DNA of 64,000 bases, taken from positions 4,441,501 to 4,505,500 of the forward strand of contig NW_027464603.1 of NCBI RefSeq assembly GCF_043290135.1. The letters run 5' to 3'. Numbering within the stretch: the first letter of the stretch is position 1; each line of letters starts with the position of its first letter. Positions 1-12,500 of the stretch are shown here, piece after piece. Position numbers and translations under genes: made by a program. A model generated the notes under the pieces. That model saw only the letters and a program-made list of their open reading frames with translations, was not told the origin of the DNA and searched no databases. This DNA is from Rhipicephalus microplus (Eukaryota > Arthropoda > Arachnida > Ixodida > Ixodidae).

Positions 1-184
1 AAACTCCACAACTGGGAACTCCGCAACTACAAAATGTACAACTAGAAACTCGAAAACTAAAAACTCCAACTAGAAACTCCACAACTAGAAACTCCGCAAC
101 TAGAAACTCCACAACTAGACGATTCGCAACTAGAAACTCCACAACTAGACACTCCACAACTAGAAAACTCCGCAACTAGAAACT

Positions 185-1870
185 CCACAACTAGAGACTC
201 CATAACTTGAAAAACCACAACTAGATACTCCACAGCTACAAATTCCACATCTAGAAACTCCAAATTTAGTAACTCCGCAATTAGAAACTCCGCAACTTTA
301 AACTCCACAACTAGACACTCCATAACTAGGAACTCCACAACAAGAAACTCCACAACTACAGACTCCACAACTACAAACTCCACAACTAGAAACTCCACAA
401 CTGGAAACTCCGCAACTAGAAACTCCGCAACTAGAAACTCTACAACAAGAAATTCCACAACCGGAGACTCAACAACTTGAGACTTCGCAACTAGAAACTC
501 GGCAACTAGAAACTCAAAAACTAGAAACTCCACAACTAGAAACTCCACAACTAGAAACTCCACAACTTGAAACACCACAACTAGATACTCCACAACTACA
601 AAATTCACAACAAGAAACTCCAAATTTAGAAACCCCGCAACTAGAAACTCCGCAACTTAAAACTCCACAACTAGAGACTCCATAACTAGGAACTTCACAT
701 CTAGAAACTCCACAACTACAGACTCCACAACTACAAACTTCGCAACTAGAAACTCCACAACCAGAAACTCCGCAACTAGAAACTCCACAACTAGAAGTTC
801 CACAACCAGAGACTCAACAACTAGAAACTCCACAACTAGAAACCCAGCAACTATATACTCCACAACTAGAAACTCAACACCTACAAATTCTACAACTTGA
901 AACACCACAACTAGAAACGCAACAACTAGAAACTCCACACCTAGAAACTCCGCAACTAGAAACTCCACAACTAGAAACTCCACAACTAGAAACTATGCAA
1001 CTAGAAACTCCGCAACTAGAAACTCCGCAACTAGAAACTCCACAGCTAGAACATCCGCAACTAGAAACTCTGATACTAGGAACTCTGCAACTAGAAACAC
1101 CAATGCTAGAAACTCCACAACTAGAAACTCCGCAACTAGAAACTCCACAACTAGAAACCCAGCAACTAGAAACTCCACAACTAGAAACTCAACACCTACA
1201 AATTCTACAACTTGAAACACCACAACTAGAAACGCAACAACTAGAAAATCCACACCTAGAAACTCCGCAACTAGAAACTCCACAACTAGAAACTCCACAA
1301 CTAGAAACTATGCAACTAGAAACTCCGCATTAGAAACTCCACAGCTAGAACGTCCGCAACTAGAAACTCTGCAACTAGGAACTCTGCAACTAGAAACTCC
1401 AACGCTAGAAACTCCACAACTAGAAACTCCACAACTAGAAACTCCACAACTAGAGACCACAACTATAGACACTCCGCAACTAGAAACTCCCCAGCTAGAA
1501 ACTCCGCAACTAGAAACTCCGCAACTAGAAACTCCACAACTAGAGACTCCGCAACTATGAACTCCACAACTTGAAACTCTGTAACTCGAAACTCTGCAAC
1601 TAGAAAATTCCTAACTAGAAACTACACAACTACAATCTCCACAACTCGAAACTCCGCAACTACAAAATCCACAACTAGAAACTCCACAACTGGGAACTCC
1701 GCAACTACAAAATGTACAACTAGAAACTCGAAAACTAAAAACTCCAACTAGAAACTCCACAACTAGAAACTCCGCAACTAGAAACTCCACAACTAGACGA
1801 TTCGCAACTAGAAACTCCACAACTAGACACTCCACAACTAGAAAACTCCGCAACTAGAAACTCCACAACT
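185..1870. repeat. Region 1 duplication, 2.84-kb spacing, copy 1
   Basis: The order of variant units here is repeated at about 3,027-4,698. The spacing is 2,842 bp at the left and 2,828 bp at the right. It changes because this copy has one extra 15-bp unit near 1,020 and a 14-bp unit (CCGCATTAG) near 1,325, where the partner reads CCGCAAATAG. The shared string of rare variants (AATTTAG, TTTAAAC, AACCGGAGAC and others in the same order) makes chance similarity of simple repeats an inadequate explanation. Confidence 0.85.
1611..1853. repeat. Phase-shifting marker block (type copy; 24 copies plus partials)
   Basis: This composite of about 240 bp recurs in fixed order. It holds ACTACACAACTACAATC, ACTACAAAATCC, ACTGGGAACTC, AAAATGTACAAC, a 13-bp unit (CTAAAAACTCCAA, 2 bp short) and a 16-bp unit (CTAGAAAACTCCGCAA). 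Other copies start at about 2,358, 4,439, 6,115, 7,792, 9,857, 10,604, 12,685, 14,944, 16,277, 17,024, 19,105, 21,364, 24,793, 32,800, 37,399, 38,147, 41,931, 44,865, 49,464, 50,212, 54,644, 56,154 and 62,026. The copies at 32,800, 38,147, 41,931, 44,865 and 50,212 lack the right third. A partial copy lies at 1-177, and stubs lie at 27,978 and 63,857. Confidence 0.9.
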
Positions 1871-2005
1871 AGACACTCAAAACTTGAGACTCCACAACTT
1901 GAAACTCTGCAACTCGAAACTCTGCAACTAGAAACTCCACAACTAGAAACTCCACAACTAGACACTTCGCAACTAGAAACTCCACAACTAGACACTCCAC
2001 AACTA

Positions 2006-4155
2006 GAAAACTCCACACCTAGAAACTCCACAACTAGAAACTCTACAACTAGAAACTCCACAACTAGAAACTATGCAACTAGAAACTCCGCAATTAGAAA
2101 CTCCACAGCTAGAACGTCCGCAACTAGAAACTCTGCAACTAGGAACTCTGCAACTAGAAACTCCAACGCTAGAAACTCCACAACTAGAAACTCCACAACT
2201 AGAAACTCCACAACTAGAGACCACAACTAGAGACTCCGCAACTAGAAACTCCCCAGCTAGAAACCCCGCAACTAGAAACTCCGCAACTAGAAACTCCACA
2301 ACTAGAGACTCCGCAACTATGAACTCCACAACTTGAAACTCTGCAACTAGAAAATTCCTAACTAGAAACTACACAACTACAATCTCCACAACTCGAAACT
2401 CCGCAACTACAAAATCCACAACTAGAAACTCCACAACTGGGAACTCCGCAACTAAAAAATGTACAACTAGAAACTCGAAAACTAAAAACTCCAACTAGAA
2501 ACTCCACAACTAGAAACTCCGCAACTAGAAACTCCACAACTAGACAATTCGCAACTAGAAACTCCACAACTAGACACTCCACAACTAGAAAACTCCGCAA
2601 CTAGAAACTCCACAACTAGACACTCAAAACTTGAGACTCCGAAACGACAGACTTCGCAACTAGAAACTCTGCAACTAGAAACTGCACAGCTAGAAACTTG
2701 CAACTCGAAACTCTGCAACTAAAACTCCGCAACTAGAAACTCCACAGCTAGGAACTCCACAACTAGAAACTCCACAACTAGAGACTCCACAACTAGAAAC
2801 TCCACAACTAGAAACTCCGCAACTAGAAACTCCACAGCTAGAAACTCCACAACTTGAGACTTTGCAACTAGAAACTCAGCAACTAGAAACTCCACAACTA
2901 GAAACTCCACAACTAGAAACTCCACAATTTGAAACACCACAACTAGATACTCCACAACTTCAAATTCCCCAACTTGAAAGTCCACACCTAGAAAGTCCGC
3001 AACTAGAAACTGCGCAACTAGAAACTCCCCAACTAGAGACTCCATAACTTGAAAAACCACAACTAGATACTCCACAGCTACAAATTCCACATCTAGAAAC
3101 TCCAAATTTAGTAACTCCGCAATTAGAAACTCCGCAACTTTAAACTCCACAACTAGACACTCCATAACTAGGAACTCCACAACAAGAAACTCCACAACTA
3201 CAGACTCCACAACTACAAACTCCACAACTAGAAACTCCACAACTGGAAACTCCGCAACTAGAAACTCCGCAACTAGAAACTCTACAACAAGAAATTCCAC
3301 AACCGGAGACTCAACAACTTGAGACTTCGCAACTAGAAACTCGGCAACTAGAAACTCAAAAACTAGAAACTCCACAACTAGAAACTCCACAACTAGAAAC
3401 TCCACAACTTGAAACACCACAACTAGATACTCCACAACTACAAATTTCACAACAAGAAACTCCAAATTTAGAAACCCCGCAACTAGAAACTCCGCAACTT
3501 AAAACTCCACAACTAGAGACTCCATAGCTAGGAACTCCACATCTTGAAACTCCACAACTACAGACTCCACACCTACAAACTTCGCAACTAGAAACTCCAC
3601 AACCAGATACTCCGCAACTAGAAACTCCACAACTAGAAGTTCCACAACCAGAGACTCAACAACTAGAAACTCCACAACTAGAAACCCAGCAACTATAAAC
3701 TCCACAACTAGAAACTCAACACCTACAAATTCTACAACTTGAAACACCACAACTAGAAACGCAACAACTAGAAACTCGACACCTAGAAACTCCGCAACTA
3801 GAAACTCCACAACTAGAAACTCCACAACTAGAAACTATGCAACTAGAAACTCCGCAACTAGAAACTCCACAGCTAGAACGTCCGCAACTAGAAACTCTGC
3901 AACTAGGAACTCTGCAACTAGAAACACCAATGCTAGAAACTCCACAACTAGAAACTCCGCAACTAGAAACTCCACAACTAGAAACCCAGCAACTAGAAAC
4001 TCCACAACTAGAAACTCAACACCTACAAATTCTACAACTTGAAACACCACAACTAGAAACGCAACAACTAGAAAATCCACGCCTAGAAACTCCGCAACTA
4101 GAAACTCCACAACTAGAAACTCCACAACTAGAAACTATGCAACTAGAAACTCCGC
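2006..4155. repeat. Region 1 duplication, 5.43-kb spacing, copy 1
   Basis: The unit order matches 7,440-9,574. The spacing is 5,434 bp at first and 5,419 bp after the partner loses one 15-bp unit near 8,820. A marker block (2,358-2,600) and a junction block (2,683-2,718) sit at corresponding positions in both copies. Confidence 0.84.
2683..2718. repeat. Junction block with two 14-bp units (type copy)
   Basis: A short landmark in which GCACAGCTAGAAACTTGC is followed by CTCGAAACTCTGCAA and CTAAAACTCCGCAA; two units of 14 bp shift the phase. Other copies end near 8,152, 10,964, 13,210, 17,384, 19,630, 23,089, 25,259, 26,667, 28,703, 30,141, 31,006, 34,133, 39,480, 46,198, 51,545, 58,483, 60,068 and 62,386. 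Versions lacking the second 14-bp unit lie near 32,305, 41,436 and 44,370, and a contracted one lies near 56,485-56,515. It often lies next to a duplication boundary. Confidence 0.88.
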
Positions 4156-4698
4156 AAATAGAAACTCCACAGCTAGAACGTCCGCAACTAGAAACTCTGC
4201 AACTAGGAACTCTGCAACTAGAAACTCCAACGCTAGAAACTCCACAACTAGAAACTCCACAACTAGAAACTCCACAACTAGAGACCACAACTATAGAGAC
4301 TCCGCAACTAGAAACTCCCCAGCTAGAAACTCCGCAACTAGAAACTCCGCAACTAGAAACTCCACAACTAGAGACTCCGCAACTATGAACTCCACAACTT
4401 GAAACTCTGTAACTCGAAACTCTGCAACTAGAAAATTCCTAACTAGAAACTACACAACTACAATCTCCACAACTCGAAACTCCGCAACTACAAAATCCAC
4501 AACTAGAAACTCCACAACTGGGAACTCCGCAACTACAAAATGTACAACTAGAAACTCGAAAACTAAAAACTCCAACTAGAAACTCCACAACTAGAAACTC
4601 CGCAACTAGAAACTCCACAACTAGACGATTCGCAACTAGAAACTCCACAACTAGACACTCCACAACTAGAAAACTCCGCAACTAGAAACTCCACAACT
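3027..4698. repeat. Region 1 duplication, 2.84-kb spacing, copy 2
   Basis: This is the partner of 185-1,870. It ends just past a phase-shifting marker block (4,439-4,681). Beyond it the sequence jumps back to the unit order seen at 185, with a 2-bp loss at about 4,699 (CTAGACTCC where the first copy has CTAGAGACTCC). Confidence 0.83.
4276..4305. repeat. Paired -2/+2 units (type copy)
   Basis: A 13-bp unit (CTAGAGACCACAA) is followed by a 17-bp unit (CTATAGAGACTCCGCAA), so the phase is lost and then restored. Similar pairs occur near 1,455, 5,960, 9,700, 12,522, 16,120 and 18,942, some with CTATAGACACTCC. In other copies (near 2,216, 7,650, 10,460, 14,787, 24,635, 32,640) the second unit has a single TA and the shift remains. 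Confidence 0.85.
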
Positions 4699-6611
4699 AG
4701 ACTCCATAACTTGAAAAACCACAACTAGATACTCCACAGCTACAAATTCCACATCTAGAAACTCCAAATTTAGTAACTCCGCAATTAGAAACTCCGCAAC
4801 TTTAAACTCCACAACTAGACACTCCATAACTAGGAACTCCACAACAAGAAACTCCACAACTACAGACTCCACAACTACAAACTCCACAACTAGAAACTCC
4901 ACAACTGGAAACTCCGCAACTAGAAACTCCGCAACTAGAAACTCTACAACAAGAAATTCCACAACCGGAGACTCAACAACTTGAGACTTCGCAACTAGAA
5001 ACTCGGCAACTAGAAACTCAAAAACTAGAAACTCCACAACTAGAAACTCCACAACTAGAAACTCCACAACTTGAAACACCACAACTAGATACTCCACAAC
5101 TACAAAATTCACAACAAGAAACTCCAAATTTAGAAACCCCGCAACTAGAAACTCCGCAACTTAAAACTCCACAACTGGAGACTCCATAACTAGGAACTTC
5201 ACATCTAGAAACTCCACAACTACAGACTCCACAACTACAAACTTCGCAACTAGAAACTCCACAACCAGAAACTCCGCAACTAGAAACTCCACAACTAGAA
5301 GTTCCACAACCAGAGACTCAACAACTAGAAACTCCACAACTAGAAACCCAGCAACTATATACTCCACAACTAGAAACTCAACACCTACAAATTCTACAAC
5401 TTGAAACACCACAACTAGAAACGCAACAACTAGAAACTCCACACCTAGAAACTCCGCAACTAGAAACTCCACAACTAGAAACTCCACAACTAGAAACTAT
5501 GCAACTAGAAACTCCGCAACTAGAAACTCCGCAACTAGAAACTCCACAGCTAGAACGTCCGCAACTAGAAACTCTGATACTAGGAACTCTGCAACTAGAA
5601 ACACCAATGCTAGAAACTCCACAACTAGAAACTCCGCAACTAGAAACTCCACAACTAGAAACCCAGCAACTAGAAACTCCACAACTAGAAACTCAACACC
5701 TACAAATTCTACAACTTGAAACACCACAACTAGAAACGCAACAACTAGAAAATCCACACCTAGAAACTCCGCAACTAGAAACTCCACAACTAGAAACTCC
5801 ACAACTAGAAACTATGCAACTAGAAACTCCGCATTAGAAACTCCACAGCTAGAACGTCCGCAACTAGAAACTCTGCAACTAGGAACTCTGCAACTAGAAA
5901 CTCCAACGCTAGAAACTCCACAACTAGAAACTCCACAACTAGAAACTCCACAACTAGAGACCACAACTATAGACACTCCGCAACTAGAAACTCCCCAGCT
6001 AGAAACTCCGCAACTAGAAACTCCGCAACTAGAAACTCCACAACTAGAGACTCCGCAACTATGAACTCCACAACTTGAAACTCTGTAACTCGAAACTCTG
6101 CAACTAGAAAATTCCTAACTAGAAACTACACAACTACAATCTCCACAACTCGAAACTCCGCAACTACAAAATCCACAACTAGAAACTCCACAACTGGGAA
6201 CTCCGCAACTACAAAATGTACAACTAGAAACTCGAAAACTAAAAACTCCAACTAGAAACTCCACAACTAGAAACTCCGCAACTAGAAACTCCACAACTAG
6301 ACGATTCGCAACTAGAAACTCCACAACTAGACACTCCACAACTAGAAAACTCCGCAACTAGAAACTCCACAACTAGACACTCAAAACTTGAGACTCCACA
6401 ACTTGAAACTCTGCAACTCGAAACTCTGCAACTAGAAACTCCACAACTAGAAACTCCACAACTAGACACTTCGCAACTAGAAACTCCACAACTAGACACT
6501 CCACAACTAGAAAACTCCACACCTAGAAACTCCACAACTAGAAACTCTACAACTAGAAACTCCACAACTAGAAACTATGCAACTAGAAACTCCGCAATTA
6601 GAAACTCCACA
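4507..6611. repeat. Region 1 duplication, 4.5-kb spacing, copy 2
   Basis: This is the second copy of 1-2,107. Its right-hand neighbour (6,612-6,830) switches to a unit order resembling 2,870-3,050, so the right boundary is a recombination junction in register with the 15-mer. Confidence 0.87.
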
Positions 6612-7439
6612 ACTAGAAACTCCACAACTAGAAACTCCACAAATTGAAACACCACAACTAGATACTCCCCAACTACAAATTCCACAACTTGAAAGTCCAC
6701 AACTAGAAACTCCGCAACTAGAAACTCCGCAACTAGAAACTCCCCAACTAGAGACTCCATAACTTGAAACACCACAACTAGATACTCCACAACTACAAAT
6801 TTCACAACAAGAAACTCCGAATTTAGAAACCCCGCAACTAGAAACTCCGCAACTTAAAACTCCACAACTAGAGACTCCATAACTGGGAACTCCACAACAA
6901 GAAACTCCACAACTACAGACTCCACAACTACAAACTCCACAACAAGAAACTCCACAACTGGAAACTCCGCAACTAGAAACTCCGCAACTAGAAACTCTAC
7001 AACAAGAAATTCCACAACCGGAGACTCAACAACTTGAGACTTCGCAACTAGAAACTCGGCAACTAGAAACTCAACAACTAGAAACTCCACAACTAGAAAC
7101 TCCACAACTAGAAACTCCACAACTTGAAACACCACAACTAGATACTCCACAACTACAAATTTCACAACAAGAAACTCCAAATTTAGAAACCCCACAACTA
7201 GAAACTCCGCAACTTAAAACTCCACAACTAGAGACTCCATAACTAGGAACTCCACACCTAGAAACTCCACAACTACAGACTCCACAACTACAAACTTCGC
7301 AACTAGAAACTCCACAACCAGAAACTCCGCAACTAGAAACTCCACAACTAGAAACCCAGCAACTAGAAACTCCACAACTAGAAACTCAACACCTACAAAT
7401 TCTACAACTTGAAACACCACAACTAGAAACGCAACAACT

Positions 7440-9574
7440 AGAAACTCCACACCTAGAAACTCCACAACTAGAAACTCTACAACTAGAAACTCCACAACTA
7501 GAAACTATGCAACTAGAAACTCCGCAATTAGAAACTCCACAGCTAGAACGTCCGCAACTAGAAACTCTGCAACTAGGAACTCTGCAACTAGAAACTCCAA
7601 CGCTAGAAACTCCACAACTAGAAACTCCACAACTAGAAACTCCACAACTAGAGACCACAACTAGAGACTCCGCAACTAGAAACTCCCCAGCTAGAAACTC
7701 CGCAACTAGAAACTCCGCAACTAGAAACTCCACAACTAGAGACTCCACAACTATGAACTCCACAACTTGAAACTCTGCAACTAGAAATTTCCTAACTAGA
7801 AACTACACAACTACAATCTCCACAACTCGAAACTCCGCAACTACAAAATCCACAACTAGAAACTCCACAACTGGGAACTCCGCAACTAAAAAATGTACAA
7901 CTAGAAACTCGAATACTAAAAACTCCAACTAGAAACTCCACAACTAGAAACTCCGCAACTAGAAACTCCACAACTAGACAATTCGCAACTAGAAACTCCA
8001 CAACTAGACACTCCACAACTAGAAAACTCCGCAACTAGAAACTCCACAACTAGACACTCAAAACTTGAGACTCCGAAACGACAGACTTCGCAACTAGAAA
8101 CTCTGCAACTAGAAACTGCACAGCTAGAAACTTGCATCTCGAAACTCTGCAACTAAAATTCCGCAACTAGAAACTCCACAGCTAGGAACTCCACAACTAG
8201 AAACTCCACAACTAGAGACTCCACAACTAGAAACTCCACAACTAGAAACTCCGCAACTAGAAACTCCACAGCTAGAAACTCCACAACTTGAGACTTTGCA
8301 ACTAGAAACTCGGCAACTAGAAACTCCACAACTAGAAACTCCACAACTAGAAACTCCACAATTTGAAACACCACAACTAGATACTCCACAACTACAAATT
8401 CCCCAACTTGAAAGTCCACACCTAGAAACTCCGCAACTAGAAACTGCGCAACTAGAAACTCCCCAACTAGAGACTCCATAACTTGAAAAACCACAACTAG
8501 ATACTCCACAGCTACAAATTCCACATCTAGAAACTCCAAATTTAGTAACTCCGCAATTAGAAACTCCGCAACTTTAAACTCCACAACTAGACACTCCATA
8601 ACTAGGAACTCCACAACAAGAAACTCCACAACTACAGACTCCACAACTACAAACTCCACAACTAGAAACTCCACAACTGGAAACTCCGCAACTAGAAACT
8701 CCGCAACTACAAACTCTACAACAAGAAATTCCACAACCGGAGACTCAACAACTTGAGACTTCGCAACTAGAAACTCGGCAACTAGAAACTCAAAAACTAG
8801 AAACTCCACAACTAGAAACTCCACAACTTGAAACACCACAACTAGATACTCCACAACTACAAAATTCACAACAAGAAACTCCAAATTTAGAAACCCCGCA
8901 ACTAGAAACTCCGCAACTTAAAACTCCACAACTAGAGACTCCATAACTAGGAACTTCACATCTAGAAACTCCACAACTACAGACTCCACAACTACAAACT
9001 TCGCAACTAGAAACTCCACAACCAGAAACTCCGCAACTAGAAACTCCACAACTAGAAGTTCCACAACCAGAGACTCAACAACTAGAAACTCCACAACTAG
9101 AAACCCAGCAACTATATACTCCACAACTAGAAACTCAACACCTACAAATTCTACAACTTGAAACACCACAACTAGAAACGCAACAACTAGAAACTCCACA
9201 CCTAGAAACTCCGCAACTAGAAATTCCACAACTAGAAACTCCACAACTAGAAACTATGCAACTAGAAACTCCGCAACTAGAAACTCCACAGCTAGAACGT
9301 CCGCAACTAGAAACTCTGCAACTAGGAACTCTGCAACTAGAAACACCAATGATAGAAACTCCACAACTAGAAACTCCGCAACTAGAAACTCCACAACTAG
9401 AAACCCAGCAACTAGAAACTCCACAACTAGAAACTCAACACCTACAAATTCTACAACTTGAAACATCACAACTAGAAACGCAACAACTAGAAAATCCACA
9501 CCTAGAAACTCCGCAACTAGAAACTCCACAACTAGAAACTCCACAACTAGAAACTATGCAACTAGAAACTCCGC
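7440..9574. repeat. Region 1 duplication, 5.43-kb spacing, copy 2
   Basis: This is the partner of 2,006-4,155. Its right part is also the beginning of the 6,420-bp block at 8,921 and also matches 185 onward, so at least three overlapping duplication events have used this sequence. Private changes include GCATCTCGAAAC and CTAAAATTCC near 8,135-8,160. Confidence 0.82.
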
Positions 9575-12500
9575 ATTAGAAACTCCACAGCTAGAACGTC
9601 CGCAACTAGAAACTCTGCAACTAGGAACTCTGCAACTAGAAACTCCAACGCTAGAAACTCCACAACTAGAAACTCCACAACTAGAAACTCCACAACTAGA
9701 GACCACAACTATAGACACTCCGCAACTAGAAACTCCCCAGCTAGAAACTCCGCAACTAGAAACTCCGCAACTAGAAACTCCACAACTAGAGACTCCGCAA
9801 CTATGAACTCCACAACTTGAAACTCTGTAACTCGAAACTCTGCAACTAGAAAATTCCTAACTAGAAACTACACAACTACAATCTCCACAACTCGAAACTC
9901 CGCAACTACAAAATCCACAACTAGAAACTCCACAACTGGGAACTCCGCAACTACAAAATGTACAACTAGAAACTCGAAAACTAAAAACTCCAACTAGAAA
10001 CTCCACAACTAGAAACTCCGCAACTAGAAACTCCACAACTAGACGATTCGCAACTAGAAACTCCACAACTAGACACTCCACAACTAGAAAACTCCGCAAC
10101 TAGAAACTCCACAACTAGACACTCAAAACTTGAGACTCCACAACTTGAAACTCTGCAACTCGAAACTCTGCAACTAGAAACTCCACAACTAGAAACTCCA
10201 CAACTAGACACTTCGCAACTAGAAACTCCACAACTAGACACTCCACAACTAGAAAACTCCACACCTAGAAACTCCACAACTAGAAACTCTACAACTAGAA
10301 ACTCCACAACTAGAAACTATGCAACTAGAAACTCCGCAATTAGAAACTCCACAGCTAGAACGTCCGCTACTAGAAACTCTGCAACTAGGAACTCTGCAAC
10401 TAGAAACTCCAACGCTAGAAACTCCACAACTAGAAACTCCACAACTAGAAACTCCACAACTAGAGACCACAACTAGAGACTCCGCAACTAGAAACTCCCC
10501 AGCTAGAAACCCCGCAACTAGAAACTCCGCAACTAGAAACTCCACAACTAGAGACTCCGCAACTATGAACTCCACAACTTGAAACTCTGCAACTAGAAAA
10601 TTCCTAACTAGAAACTACACAACTACAATCTCCACAACTCGAAACTCCGCAACTACAAAATCCACAACTAGAAACTCCACAACTGGGAACTCCGCAACTA
10701 AAAAATGTACAACTAGAAACTCGAAAACTAAAAACTCCAACTAGAAACTCCACAACTAGAAACTCCGCAACTAGAAACTCCACAACTAGACAATTCGCAA
10801 CTAGAAACTCCACAACTAGACACTCCACAACTAGAAAACTCCGCAACTAGAAACTCCACAACTAGACACTCAAAACTTGAGACTCCGAAACGACAGACTT
10901 CGCAACTAGAAACTCTGCAACTAGAAACTGCACAGCTAGAAACTTGCAACTCGAAACTCTGCAACTAAAACTCCGCAACTAGAAACTCCACAGCTAGGAA
11001 CTCCACAACTAGAAACTCCACAACTAGAGACTCCACAACTAGAAACTCCACAACTAGAAACTCCGCAACTAGAAACTCCACAGCTAGAAACTCCACAACT
11101 TGAGACTTTGCAACTAGAAACTCGGCAACTAGAAACTCCACAACTAGAAACTCCACAACTAGAAACTCCACAATTTGAAACACCACAACTAGATACTCCA
11201 CAACTACAAATTCCCCAACTTGAAAGTCCACACCTAGAAAGTCCGCAACTAGAAACTGCGCAACTAGAAACTCCCCAACTAGAGACTCCATAACTTGAAA
11301 AACCACAACTAGATACTCCACAGCTACAAATTCCACATCTAGAAACTCCAAATTTAGTAACTCCGCAATTAGAAACTCCGCAACTTTAAACTCCACAACT
11401 AGACACTCCATAACTAGGAACTCCACAACAAGAAACTCCACAACTACAGACTCCACAACTACAAACTCCACAACTAGAAACTCCACAACTGGAAACTCCG
11501 CAACTAGAAACTCCGCAACTAGAAACTCTACAACAAGAAATTCCACAACCGGAGACTCAACAACTTGAGACTTCGCAACTAGAAACTCGGCAACTAGAAA
11601 CTCAAAAACTAGAAACTCCACAACTAGAAACTCCACAACTAGAAACTCCACAACTTGAAACACCACAACTAGATACTCCACAACTACAAATTTCACAACA
11701 AGAAACTCCAAATTTAGAAACCCCGCAACTAGAAACTCAGCAACTTAAAACTCCACAACTAGAGACTCCATAGCTAGGAACTCCACATCTTGAAACTCCA
11801 CAACTACAGACTCCACACCTACAAACTTCGCAACTAGAAACTCCACAACCAGAAACTCCGCAACTAGAAACTCCACAACTAGAAGTTCCACAACCAGAGA
11901 CTCAACAACTAGAAACTCCACAACTAGAAACCCAGCAACTATAAACTCCACAACTAGAAACTCAACACCTACAAATTCTACAACTTGAAACACCACAACT
12001 AGAAACGCAACAACTAGAAACTCGACACCTAGAAACTCCGCAACTAGAAACTCCACAACTAGAAACTCCACAACTAGAAACTATGCAACTAGAAACTCCG
12101 CAACTAGAAACTCCACAGCTAGAACGTCCGCAACTAGAAACTCTGCAACTAGGAACTCTGCAACTAGAAACACCAATGCTAGAAACTCCACAACTAGAAA
12201 CTCCGCAACTAGAAACTCCACAACTAGAAACCCAGCAACTAGAAACTCCACAACTAGAAACTCAACACCTACAAATTCTACAACTTGAAACACCACAACT
12301 AGAAACGCAACAACTAGAAAATCCACACCTAGAAACTCCGCAACTAGAAACTCCACAACTAGAAACTCCACAACTAGAAACTATGCAACTAGAAACTCCG
12401 CAAATAGAAACTCCACAGCTAGAACGTCCGCAACTAGAAACTCTGCAACTAGGAACTCTGCAACTAGAAACTCCAACGCTAGAAACTCCACAACTAGAAA

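Larger units (their letters stand above)
1..2107. repeat. Region 1 duplication, 4.5-kb spacing, copy 1
   Basis: This segment is nearly identical to 4,507-6,611. The spacing is 4,506 bp before about position 193 and 4,504 bp after it, because of a 2-bp deletion in the second copy. Few other differences are visible, for example GAACATCCG at 1,050 against GAACGTCCG in the partner. The homology stops at about 2,107, where this copy continues with CAGCTAGAACG and the partner with CAACTAGAAAC. The left end is cut by the window edge. Confidence 0.88.
1335..4700. repeat. Region 1 segment repeated 8,246 bp downstream
   Basis: This segment corresponds without net length change to 9,581-12,946. Through the 6,420-bp tandem it corresponds again to about 16,001-19,366, giving three copies in the window. 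It holds three marker blocks and one junction block in fixed order. The homology to the downstream copies ends at about 4,700, where this copy jumps into the 4.5-kb duplication. Confidence 0.86.

Noticed and set aside
480..520. CENP-B box-like sequence (TTCG followed by CGG) in CTTCGCAACTAGAAACTCGG
   Set aside because: The spacing and the required A after TTCGNNNN do not fit the CENP-B box, and no CGGG follows. It cannot support a centromere call.
1882..1900. Short hairpin CTCAAAACTTGAG, seen many times as CTCAAAACTTGAG or CTCAACAACTTGAG
   Set aside because: The stem is only five base pairs and arises from two neighbouring unit variants; it is too weak to call a terminator or structured RNA.
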